This document shows positions 11,959 to 27,100 of a stretch of DNA of 64,000 bases, piece by piece. Below the pieces are notes generated by a model that was not told the DNA's origin, searched no databases, and saw only the letters and a list, made by a program, of their open reading frames with translations. The number at the start of each line of letters is the position of its first letter. Within the stretch, counting starts at the first letter, position 1. A program made the translations under genes and the position numbers. Source of the DNA: Cryptomeria japonica (taxonomy: Eukaryota; Streptophyta; Pinopsida; Cupressales; Cupressaceae); assembly GCF_030272615.1 (NCBI RefSeq), contig NC_081407.1, positions 100,423,897-100,487,896 on the forward strand. The letters are read 5' to 3'.

Positions 11959-14069
11959 ATGACTCCAAAAGAATCCTTTTTAGGGATTAAGCCTAATAGA
12001 AGCCACCTGAGAATCTTTGGTTGTCTAGTGTATGTCCATATTCCCAAGGACAAGAGGACCAAATTGGAACCTTCTAGAAAGAGAGGAATATTTGTGGGCT
12101 ACAATAAAACCTCCAAAGCCTACCAAATTTACATTCCTGGTCAAAAGCAAATAGAAGTGACCAGAGATGTCACATTTGAGGAAGATCGTGCATTCAGAAA
12201 ATCAAAGGGGTCTTGCATGGAGATAGATGATGAAAATCATGAGACTCCTCAAGACATGGACATTGATTATACCCCTGAGATTCAGAGGGAGTCCACTGAA
12301 CCTGTAGAAGATGATGATCCAATTGAACCTTTGGATCCTACTAATGGGCCTAGAGATATTATTGTGAGTCGAAAGAGACCTCTTTGGGAAAGAAACACTA
12401 TCCAGGAGGCATAACCGTTTGTAGCTCCTAGAGGCACATTCAAAGAAAGTAAAAGACCACAAAGATTCTCTAGCTATGTTGCATTGATGTGTAATCTTAT
12501 TGAGATTGAACCTTCTAGTGTTGAGGAAACCTCAAAACAACAAGTATGGAAAGATGCAATGGATGAAGAGTATCAATTCATTATCGAGAATGATGTGTGG
12601 GATATTGTTCCTAGACCCGAGGGGAAGTCTTTTGTATCTTCCAAGTGGTTGTACAAGATTAAGCATGCATCTGATGGAAGCATTGAGAAGTACAAGGCTA
12701 GATTTGTGGCTCGTGGTTTCTCTCAGAAAGAGGGAATAGACTATGAAGAAACCTTTTCTCTTGTTGCTCTCTATACTTTCATCAGGACTATCATTTCCAT
12801 TGTAGTAGCTAAGGGATGGAAGTTACATCAGATGGATGTGAAGACAACTTTTCTTAATGGTGTGATTGAGGAAGAGGTCTACATTGAGAAAACTTAGGGT
12901 TTCATGGTTCATGGGAAAGAGTCTCATGTATGCAAATTGAAGAAATATTTATATGGCCTTAAGCAGGCTCCTCGTGCATGGTATGAAAGAATTGACAAAT
13001 ACTTAGTGGGTTTGGGTTTCTGCAAGAATGATGATGATCCAAATCTTTACTTCAAGGTATTCAATGGTGAAATGTTGATCTTGGTACTATATCTTGATGA
13101 CCTATTTGTTACTGGGGAAGATCATCTCATCCTTAGATGCAACAAGGAGTTGACTTCAGAATATGAGATGAAGGACTTAGGACTCATGCATTTCTTTCTA
13201 GGTTTGGAAGTATGGCAGAGGCCTAATGAGATCATCCCAAGTCAAGGAAAATACACCATTGACATCTTGAAGATATTTGGAATGTTAGATTGCAAGTCTA
13301 CGTCTACACCAATGGAAACTAACTTGAAGAAATTGAGGGAAGCTACAACTAGTTCAAATATTGTGGATCCTACCATGTACAGGCAATTGATTGGATGCTT
13401 GATGTATCTAGTCAACACTAGACTAGATATTTGTTATGCAGTGAGTGCACATAGTCAATTCATGTGTGAACCAAGACAAATACATCTAGTTGCAACCAAG
13501 CATATCTTGAGATACTTGCGTGGCACAATTGGATATGACTTGAAATATTCTTCTAGTGTGGACCTAAATTTAGAAGGCTATTCTGATTCTGATTGGGTAG
13601 GAAGTGTTACTGATCAAAAGAGCACCTCTAGTTGTTGCTTCAATTTGGGATCTGCTATGATTTCCTGGTGTAGCAAGAAGCAGTCTTCAGTGGCATTGAG
13701 CATCGCAGAGTTAAAATACATTACAACATGTGTGGAAACTCGTGAAGCAGTGTGGCTTCGGAAGCTCCTTGCAGGATTGTTTAAACAATCGCTGGAGCCT
13801 ACCACTATTCATTGTGATAACCAAAGCTGCGTGAAGCTTTCAATCAATCCAATGTTCCATTCAACAAAACAAAGCATGTTGAGATCCAGTACCACTACAT
13901 CAGAGATATGGTACAGAGAAATGCAGTTCAGTTGAGATACATTTGTACTAAGGAACATACGACTGACATTCTCACCAAGCCTCTCGCCTAAGTGAAGTTT
14001 GTGCATTTTCGAGACAAGCTTGGAGTTGTGGAGAATGGAGCCCTTGCTGAGAGGGAGTCTTATCATCAA
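11959..14069 (+). pseudogene. Element B integrase C-terminus, RT and RNase H (broken)
   Basis: Starts with the copia segment FGCLVYVHIPKDKRTKLEPS. A TAA (12412-12414) falls in the acidic linker. RT follows: WKDAMDEEYQFIIENDVWDI, KWLYKIKHASDGSIEKYKAR, MDVKTTFLNG, a TAG at 12895-12897, YGLKQAPRAWYERI, and the catalytic YLDDLFV (about 13090-13110). RNase H begins GYSDSDWVGSVTDQKST and contains SIAELKY where relatives have STAEAEY, so an acidic residue of the active region looks lost. A 1-base frameshift near 13860 precedes the C-terminal DILTKPL motif; the restored frame ends about 14069. Confidence 0.92.
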
Positions 14070-14090
14070 TAATATCTTGAGATGTATTTT

Positions 14091-14230
14091 AATGCATTCT
14101 TCTCTGTGAGAGAAGTTTGAGGTGCAAGCCCTTGATAATGCATTCTTCTCTGTGAGAGAAGTTTGATGTGCAAACCCTTGTTAATGCACTCTTCTTTGCG
14201 AGAGAGAAGTTTGAGATGAAAGACCTTGTT
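14091..14230 (+). repeat. Three 46-bp tandem units in the 3' untranslated part of B
   Basis: Units start at 14091, 14137 and 14183 (aatgcattcttctctgtgag...). Each holds the short hairpin ttctctgtgagagaa. The third unit is diverged. Confidence 0.9.
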
Positions 14231-14512
14231 CCATCCTCTGTGAGTAGGTATGTTGGATCCACCCTCTGGGAGTAGCCATGGTGGATGTCATGTGAGAGAC
14301 TCCATGACTCGACACTTGTGTTTATTCACCCTCTGGGAGTAGTGCCCATGGTGAACGTCATCACGTTGAGTGACTCCGTGATGAGCACTTGTGTTCATTT
14401 GCATTTCCATACATGGGAGTAGCCATGATGGATCCACCCTCTAGGAGTAGCCATGGTGGATGTCACTATGTGACTCAATTATCGAGAAGGATTCCTCCCT
14501 AGCTAAGAGGGG
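14231..14512 (+). repeat. Second repeat set and polypurine tract of B
   Basis: At least three imperfect copies of caccctctgggagtagccatggtg..gtca (about 14265, 14327, 14437) separated by gtgactcc-type strings. The purine run aagagggg (14505-14512) directly precedes the 3' LTR and is the likely plus-strand primer. Confidence 0.85.
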
Positions 14513-15342
14513 TGTTAATGTGATAACTATGGTCGGATCCTTCTGCCCAACATAGAAAATACAAATGTGTGAATGGCCTATCGGCCTTACACATTTAATA
14601 TGAGCGATTTAATTCTAATGATTATCAATTTTGTAATTCATATTAGCACTTATATCTAAACCCGCCACCCTTGGTCTATAAGATATGTTAATTATAAGTA
14701 ATAATGATGTAATCATTATCTAACTATAGACACGGTGGTTAGAATATAACCGCTCCTTATGAAGAGGTGTATTGGTCAATGTAAAGTCAACTTGTTGAAG
14801 GAGACGTGTTGGTTGGTGACATCTATGCATAGGTATAAAGATCGGGTTCATCTCTCATTATAAGGATCAAATTATTTCATCTCTGCAGATCAGATTATCA
14901 TTACCTTCAATAGATTCATATTTTCTCCTTCAGCGATTCATATTCTAGCAGATCATGTATATCTCCAGCAAGACCATCTTCAACAGTTCGTTGATAATCA
15001 TCTACAACATATTGAAGGCCCGCTCTGTCGTCGCCCCACACCCCTACGGCCCCGTGCTTGAATACATACTCCAGTGAATTGTGCATTGTATTCAACATAT
15101 TGAGTCTCTTATTCAACAAGCTGTGATCTTCATATCAAACCTATATTGTAGTGATTGATTCTAGAGTGAATCTTCTCATTGTAAAGCTTCAAGTGTGAAG
15201 CATTTGTAAAGACATTTTGTTAATACATTACAAGAGATTAAGTGCTGGGTTTTTCACTTTCAAGAGGAAGGTTTTTCTAGGATAAATTCTGTGCATTTGT
15301 GTTTGAACTATCTCTATCTAATCTGATTACTAAAACTTAACA
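14513..15342 (+). repeat. 3' LTR of element B with a GC-rich replaced block
   Basis: 830 bp, tgttaatgtgataac...aaaacttaaca. At 15017-15076 a GC-rich block of about 60 bp (beginning ggcccgctctgtcgtcgcc) replaces about 17 bp of the 5' LTR. Confidence 0.94.
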
Positions 15343-15347
15343 ACCTT

Positions 15348-17662
15348 CACACTATAAAATAAAAACAATAATCACAACTTCAAATTTTATATTAGATCTC
15401 TTTCAAATTTGAACCTAAAGGAGAGGGCCCTATGGTGGTGAGGGCTATGTTTGCCCTCCCAAAATATGTCTTAATTTTTTAAAATATTTTTGAATTTTGT
15501 ACAACTCCTTGTCAAGTCCTCTATTAAAAAAATGGGTATTAAGCTCACATGGTCAAATATGATGCCATATCACATGCCTTTTTTTCAAGGTGTCCAAAAT
15601 GGTCCCAAAAAGAAAGACCCATATTTGTGCACTAGGTCATGTTTATTGGTGTGTCAATGTGGCATCACATCATTGGTTGCTTTTTCAAATTTAAAATCCA
15701 GTTTGAAAAAAAAGGAAGAATTTTATTCCAACTATTAATATTTTAATTGACATGTTGGGTCCCAAGTTGTCAACCACTATTCCAACTATACAAGCCTGCA
15801 CCACCATTAGACCCTTTCCCTCAGATCTCCACAATAAAAAGTCAACACTTTAACTAGTTCTATAAACAAAAGTGATATTAGGCTAACTTATCTGTGCAAT
15901 CGTTATGGAACATGCATGTCCATTAATTTTGTCATCACCTTTAGACTTGCTCATTAGGAAAGGCCTTGTAAGACAAGTGGTTACTTGTCTACACACGATC
16001 ACTATCAACCACTTGATCACCTCAAGTCAAATGAGACATTAACAAACTAATTCTTGTAGCTATTGATCTTCAACATATCACCACATTCAAGTCTCAAAAA
16101 ATACCCAACCTTTGCATCATGGTGCTCATTGCTTGAAAATATGAGGAGTTTATAAAATATTATTCTTTTGGTTTTTAAAAAAACATTGGTAATTAGTAGA
16201 TAATTTCCACAATGAGTCAAATTATGATATTTCTATCAGAATTCAACTGTGTAGTTTTTTAAGTCAAACTAATTGACTCATGTTTCATAAATAGTGGTTT
16301 ACAAGAACCCATCTTTCATAAGAATGATCCACTTAACACCTATTGACCAAATCCACACCTCAAACCAACCAATATCACAAACTTAAGTCTGAAAATCCCC
16401 TGAACATGAAAAACACCAAATTTCAGAAGTCAGTCCTGCATAAATTCTGATGAATGGTTTTGTCAGGTCCAAACTTGAATAGGCTTGCAAACATGACCAT
16501 TTCCCTACACTGGACTTCAGGAAATCATTGAATGTAATTAAATAAGGTAACTCAGGCCTATGAAGTCTTCAAACTTCAAACTACATAAAAAATTGGACGC
16601 AAGAACTCTTGATAAATTTGACTAATTATGATCTCAGGTAGATATATCTGAACTTAAAATTGACCATGGACTTCAACTTCCTGCTCAACCAATCCAAACA
16701 TAAGGGCATTGAATCATTTAGAAAAAAAAAATAGATTTTGATTTAAATAACATATTTTAAATTTTGATTTGTTTAGATGATTCATCTGAAATTATATTAT
16801 AAATTTTGACACATAAATACACTGAACCATAGATATTAACAATCACTTAAATCAAAATTAATATTGAATTCAGATGAAAATAAAATTTGAACTTAAATAA
16901 AACTGATTTGTTTAAACAATTCATTTAAAATCACACTATAAGTTCTGAACTCAAACTGCACTTGTCTTAGAACCTAATCTGCTCACTCAACTGCAATAAA
17001 AAAGGACTTCCGGGTCTGAAAAAGTATGAATTTCAGCTAACAGAGACCTTGGGATACATGAATTAAGGAAATAAGACGTGGGGAGACAGGAAATCTGACA
17101 TATAAAAGGCTCGAGCCCAGACATGACAGAACGGTGTTGAGATGGGCTGCAGACATGAAACAAATGCTGGGCAAGAAAATACAAGGAGGCCCCGGTCCGT
17201 ATGGGCCCAAACATGGTATTCATCTGGAATCTAGACGTCAGCGATGAACTGTGTTGCATTGAATTAAATGCTTTAAGCATAGTCATTGACAGAGAATTTG
17301 GATGCAAGATTGATTAGACTATGATTATATATAGACTTGGGCCCATATTTTTAAACTTTGTCAGTAAAATGTGAGGTCACAAAGATGAAAGGGGTAAAAT
17401 GGGTGGGCAGAGAATAACACCAGAGTATCCAGATAAACAGGATGCATGGATTTTAATGGGGCTGATTGGTTGTCTTAAAGGAGCCAGTAAAAAGTGGTGG
17501 GTAAGCAACAAGTCACAAAACTTTGTGTTTTTGGACAGACGTCAACAAAGCCAAGATAATTATTTGATCTATGATTAAGAGCTGTGCAATTATTTGAGTA
17601 TTGAAGAAGTGGCCACATTTTCTTTTAAGGTACGGAGTATATTTTATTCATGGATCGTTATG
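15348..17662. other. AT-rich intergenic stretch, no gene recognised
   Basis: No convincing coding region. The part at 16980-17310 is less AT-rich, with a 106-codon minus-strand open frame that I could not relate to any family. Confidence 0.55.
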
Positions 17663-17896
17663 CATTATCGTTTATAAATAGTAAAGGTAAGTTGAGTTAA
17701 AATCATATTAACTTGTTGAGTTTGTTCAAAGTTATTTGTTTGTGTTTGAAAGTATGGTAGTGGTAGATCAAATATGGTTCATTATTGTTTATAAATAGTA
17801 AAGGTAAGTTGAGTTAAAATCATATTAACTTGTTGAGTTTGTTCAAAGTTATTTGTTTGTGTTTGAAAGTATGGTAGTGGTAGATCAAATATGGTT
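17663..17896. repeat. 117-bp tandem duplication, nearly exact
   Basis: 17663-17779 and 17780-17896 are the same apart from a cattatc/cattatt difference near the start of the unit. Such identity in an old, diverged region points to a recent duplication. Confidence 0.95.
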
Positions 17897-19049
17897 GCTG
17901 GTATATTGAATAGGAGATGTCTTTTGTGATATGAGATAAGAGTAGAGGTTGTTGGATTTGATTTCATGAAAGTATATTGTATAAGCATGACTTGGATTTT
18001 AAGAAAGCTTAGACAATATGTAATAATTTAATTGATATGGATAGAGCTCCATGATCTTGGATTATTTCATTTAAGAAAGTTTGTTTACATATTGGTTCTC
18101 TAACTTGCATTTGGTAATACCTAGGAAGTTGCAAATTTATATGATTGAAAAGCCATTGGGAGGATGACCAACAAGCAAAGGAAATAGCTATTCTCTCTTG
18201 CACTTTAGGCTCTACAAAAACTAGGGGTAGTCCAATTAAAGCATTGGATTCTATATGAATACAATAGGATTAAATCACATTATAGAAAATTAACCCAAAT
18301 TTACAAGCAAAATCAAAGATCCACCAATTACCCCACTTCCCCATCCATGCTAGCCTTATCCATTTCATCAACACCAACTCCTATGTTGAATATAAGGATA
18401 CAGGACACCCTTGTGTTCCCAGTGTGAACTCCATTGACACAACCCTTCAAAAAATTGATGCTCGCGTGTTTCAAAGCTCTTCATTCTACAACATTCATGC
18501 CAATACCACAAACCGCAAAAGGTACGAGGGGCGGAAGGGGGTCATCATCCTTTCCCCCCATATTGGGCCACATGTTTCCATCAGGAATCAAGCCTCAACT
18601 AGGGATAACTTGCTGAAGATAGCCTTGTAAACTACCACACCACCACTTCTAGAGCAATTTATCCACAAGAGCACCCAACACATTCTTCGTCTCCCCTATG
18701 TCAAACAACATAGCACAGAACATCGAGGCCTCATCCGAATTAACTTTGTATTTGCCATTACAATTCAAGTAGACATCTCCTAGAACCATACACAGTGCAT
18801 GAAGGATCACCCTTTCCTTGGGTTTGAATATTTCTATTAACCTCCATTTAAAAATATCGCCATAAAAGGCCATCTACGTTTTCCTTCAAATAAGACAAAT
18901 AGATGGGTCCATTACTACTTGCACCAGATGTTACCTAGTGGCATATGCCACCTACTATGCCTAAATAGCTTCCAATGAAATGATGACATGTCTGCATCTA
19001 TCGTATCCCTCTTTATTACGCTTTCACTTCCATAATGCTGATCATCTTG
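17897..19049. other. Spacer without recognised genes
   Basis: Contains a 74-codon minus-strand open stretch (18649-18873) with no stop and an ordinary amino-acid make-up, but I recognise no family. It could be the degraded 3' part of the LINE to its right or an unrelated gene fragment. Confidence 0.45.
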
Positions 19050-19389
19050 TTTATTACACTTGATCAATATTGTGATCTTGGGAGGCTACACGATTGTTAT
19101 TGAACCCGTACCAATTTGTAATCGACATGACCTCGACCTCCTCCATTATCATATGCATTGTTGTCTTAGCAACATCCTTCACCAACACATTTCCTTCTTG
19201 ATACACATGTGATTTCATAAAATCATTGAACTGTTTGATTTCCCTTTGCACTAGTTTGAGCTAATTACCAAGTTTCCAATTTGGGATTGACTGGTGCGAA
19301 TAGAATTGAAAATAATGTGTGAATCTTCCTCCAAATGCAACTTATCAACTTTTAATTTTCTCCTTTTGATCAAACTTAGGAGTGTCGCT

Positions 19390-20110
19390 TGGAATTTTGC
19401 TTCATTATTCGTCGCCCACCCATCTATTTTCTTATCATCAATCAGATCTCTCCTTCTATGTTTCTAACCACACAACTTGCCCCCACCATCCTTGGGTTAC
19501 CCCTAGTAGCCCCATCAAATTTCAGCTTGATCCAACCAACCTTTGGTGGATTCTACTTCACATACTTCTTAACCCCTTTAGATAGGTTAACCTATCCATC
19601 CCCATAAATGAGGGGTATGCAAAGACCAAACCATATTTTTTTTCAAATTATCATCCCATAGGGTAAAGTAGCTCTTTTTGAGAGATTGATTGCATTCCAC
19701 ACTATTGGTAGTTTCCTGAATACTTGCCTAGATATCTTGGTCAATAGTCTCTTATTTGTTGATAATTTATCTTAAGAAATCCTTCTATTCCTCTCTTTCT
19801 AGACTTCCCATGTTACAATTGAGGGCGTGTAAGTTTAAATAATAACAAAAAAAGCATTTCTCTTGAGCTTCGACCACATATTGAACCAAGAGAGAAAAAC
19901 ATACGGGAGGGAACTTTGCCACTCCAGCTTCACCATCACACTTCTCCAACAAAACTTTGCTACTTCACATCTCAACAAAAAATGGTCTATTGACTCTTCT
20001 CCATCCTTAAGCATATTCTTCTTAAGCTTATCTTCATTAAGCATATTCTTTTGGAGGACACCCCATGCAAATGCACCAACTTTCAAAATAAATTTGCACA
20101 TCAACTATGA
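19390..20110 (-). pseudogene. LINE fragment: RT zinc-binding domain and RNase H
   Basis: Minus-strand 19835-20104 encodes KVGAFAWGVLQKNML...DGEESIDHFLLRCEVAKFCW, matching the zinc-binding domain after plant LINE reverse transcriptases (zf-RVT). Further along on the same strand, 19400-19540 reads WIKLKFDGATRGNP and then CVVRNIEG, the start of a LINE RNase H. The two are separated by stops and shifts. The catalytic RT itself is absent upstream, so this is a 5'-truncated LINE copy. The 19050-19390 stretch to the left may be its diverged tail. Confidence 0.8.
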
Positions 20111-20356
20111 TGGCTAGTCTTTCTTTTGTTTTATTGCCTCCATAATTCTATAGCACAATTTTACCAAGTAGTTTCTAGATTTAGCACCACAAGTAATTTA
20201 TCTTCATCTTCCTCCTTTGATAGCCAAACATGTATATATGTGTTAGGGTTTTATCAAGTTTGATTTTTATTCAATTAGATAATTTATATGTAGCAAGATC
20301 TTCCATTTCCATCTGGTTTGTCCATCAATTATCCTTTTCTCCTTATAGTCTTTAAC

Positions 20357-24070
<3,714 letters not shown>

Positions 24071-24073
24071 TGA

Positions 24074-24091
24074 ATGAGATTGGTATCTTAG
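24074..24091 (+). other. Five-codon upstream ORF in GT61 leader
   Basis: ATG 24074, stop TAG 24089-24091 (MRLVS), in the same frame as the main start 27 bases downstream. With the TGA at 24071-24073 it shows that the main frame cannot extend upstream of 24101. Whether it is in the mRNA depends on the transcription start, which I cannot place. Confidence 0.5.
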
Positions 24092-24100
24092 AGAGTTTTA

Positions 24101-27100
24101 ATGGCTGCCAAGAAGAGAGTGATATACAAGACATTTGTTTTGCCCCTCATCATTCTGAGCATTGGATCCATTGCCCTCTTTTCTCAGCATAATGCTCTGC
24201 TCTGGCAATCTCAATGTGAGTGGGACTATGCCCATCTTCTTCTTTTTAAAATACCCTGCTTATGAAATATCAACAGATTGTAGATTTGTGTATAGCTAGG
24301 GGATGTGGTGATAACTGTGTTTGTGTGGGAGAGTGAATGGTTTTCTACTCACTCTTTTTCATTGTGCCGATTAAAATGGAAGAAAGGGGGGAAAAATGTT
24401 ATTAAGAGCTCACTATGTTGTAAATTTTTCTATGATTTGTGGGTCTGGTAAAAAACATATCTTTTTGTTGGATTGTAAGCTGGGTTTCTATTCAATTCCT
24501 TGGTGGATTCAGAATGAAAAACAAAAAACAGAGAAAGGTTGTTAAAAGCTCCTTCTCTGATAAATTTAGATAGAATTTGAGGGTTTGGTAATAGATTTAT
24601 CTTTGTTGGAAAGTTAAGTTAGTTGTAAGCTGATCTCAATCTACTTCTTAGGCAGATAAAGATGCCGAAATTAGAAACAACCGATTTCAATAGTTCATTT
24701 CCTTGCAAATCACTATATGATTGGTGAGAGTGGTAATAAACGCGTTTCTGTTGGTAAATCGATCCAACTCTGTGTGTCATTGCGCAAGCTTCTTCTTCTG
24801 GGAGATGCAGATCCCGAAATTGAGAATTTGTCCTCAGCATGAAATGATGTGAACACTCTTCTACCCGCTGCTAACAAAATGAAGAAAATAGATAGATCTG
24901 CACAACAATTTGGGAACTTTCGTATGATTTGTGGATCTGGAAATAACTTTTTTTTTTTTTGAAAAGCCACCAAGCATGTGGGCGTGTGTGAATAACAGTG
25001 TGATTGTCTGTGAAGTCTCAGTTCTTTTAGACTAGGGCACGGAGATGTCCGTGTTGTTGGTACGCCAATTTCCTTTTAGTTTGGTATACTGTTTCTCATG
25101 ATTTTCCATGGTACTTGGTATGAACATTCTGGCTGATGGTAGTTAATATGAACAATATCTTCGCATATTAGTTATTATGTACTAGTGTGGTGATTAAGAT
25201 ATTGGTGTCGGAAAGCCAAGCTGATTGTAAGTGGGTATATACTCAATTTTTTCACTCGGCAGATTCAGATGCCAAAATCAAGAGTATAATAGTGTTGTCA
25301 TAAGCTCGCTTTGTAAGTGTGACAATGATTACTGAGTGTGGTAATAAACATGTTTTTGTTGAATAATTACAAAGTAGGTGGGTGTGTGAGATTGCCTATG
25401 CGAAGTTTCATTGTCTCTTGGAAGGGAAATATTGTACTCTTTGGAGATAGTGACGTTTGCACTTTTCTTTTGGGTTCAGATTGGATGCTAGGATGAATTC
25501 CTCGCCTAGCAGGCAACTGTGAGAAGCCCATTCTATTTTGTTTGGTTTAATTGATTTGGATTGAGTAGCATAAGGTGAAACTAAAACCTATCCAGGCTTC
25601 CGTAGGGCTTGTTATGGTTGTTGCACTGTAGTATTTGTCAAATGAGTTTATAATTTTATCGTCCTGAGGTCCATAGCTTGGACATGGCAGTAACATAAGG
25701 TGAAACTAAAGCCTGTCAAGGCTTGCATAAGGTTGTTAGACTGTAGGAACAGTCAAACAAGTTAATCTGTGTCGAGGTCCCCATCTTGTACATGGTATTG
25801 TGGTAAACTAAATTTTTAAATGATTAGTTTTATCCTCACTAGCAGTGGTAATTGAGAACGGCTGGGCTACTGTACAACTTGTGGTGCCATAAACTTAGTA
25901 TGCTTTTGTTCTCAAAACTCGTGAATTGTTGTCCTCACATCACAAGGTGCCTCAGAACAAAGTAATCATACTTCTAGTAAAGGACCTATCAGATTAGGAC
26001 CTCTTCTTCTAAATTCCTTCAGTCATTTAAGTTTTTCAGTTAATTTTCTTGCTAACAAAACTTAAAACTTGGTTACTCTTGGTCTCATCCTATATGCTGC
26101 CTCAAAAGAAAGTGTGATACAAGTCTTAAGTAAAGGCCTTACTGCCTAAAAACTTCCCTTCTAAGTCATTTTGTTCATTGATGTTTTGATACACCAGTTT
26201 TCGCAAAGAAGGCAGATATTTACAGTCATCTTATGTTTGGAGTGCATGACAAAACATTGTTTACCCTTAATTGCAATTTTGTTTTATAATGTGAAAATGC
26301 ATACGTATTTAAGGGCATTACATTTTCTAAGCTGCTGATATAGGTAATAAAAGTTAGTTCTTATATCACTGCTTTAATTTTTTTTTTCTGCTTGATTTCT
26401 TTGTTTGTTTACTGACTTTGCTTGCTGCACTATTTTGCTTTCTGGTTCCCTTTGCTGCATAGTTATGCCTTTTGAATTGATAGATGTTAATATCATATTA
26501 ATACCTCCTCTTTTTGAAGCGAAGTTAGCTTTTAATTATTTATTGGTTGAGGCACAGAAATAACTGTAACTCTAGCACTCTCTGTATAGATTTGCACGTA
26601 AGCTTTATAACAGTTAACTACTTGAATAAATCCTATTATCTGGTAGTTCCATGTCTAATCTGCAACGAAATTCGAGTTCCTAACTATATATGGAATTGAT
26701 CAGGACTTACATTTATGCTACTGTTTCAGGGTTTTCACTTTGATTTGCCATGCTGAGACGCTCATGAACTATTGGATATTACACAATGTTTGTTACCTTG
26801 CTGAATATCAGGGGAATATTCAACAAATTAAATATCAATACACTAGATTTCATGATCAGAAATAAATTAGGGTATCCAATTAAGTGAAACATTTTGATCT
26901 TTAATCAAATTTTGCCATCATTCAAATGTAATAACCTTTCAGTTTAGGTTGTCCATTCGACCTCTAAAGAGGACATGGATGTTGTGACTCTTCGGCTTCT
27001 TTGAAAAATGTATAAATAGGCTCAATTTGAATCCAATAGACAGAGTGATAGGCATACATACATCTCTTAGGATGAGTCTGTCAAGCTGTGACATAAATCT

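Larger units (their letters stand above)
9135..15342 (+). mobile_element. Copia LTR retrotransposon B (complete but degenerate)
   Basis: LTRs (9135-9918 and 14513-15342) both start TGTT and end AACA. A primer site directly follows the left LTR and a purine tract directly precedes the right one. Flanks acctc (9130-9134) and acctt (15343-15347) are a 4-of-5 target duplication. The coding order is gag, zinc knuckle, protease, integrase, RT, RNase H. Multiple stops and frameshifts, and clear LTR divergence including a replaced block in the right LTR, mark an old copy. Confidence 0.95.

Noticed and set aside
14041-14512. CRISPR-like array
   Set aside because: Repeats are directly adjacent 46-bp tandem units without unique spacers, in a plant retrotransposon 3' region.
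16987-17307. Minus-strand 106-codon frame
   Set aside because: Short, no motif, no start or splice context; left as part of the unassigned spacer.
18649-18873. Minus-strand 74-codon frame as a host gene exon
   Set aside because: Plausible composition but no family recognised, no splice sites chosen with confidence and no neighbours to support it.
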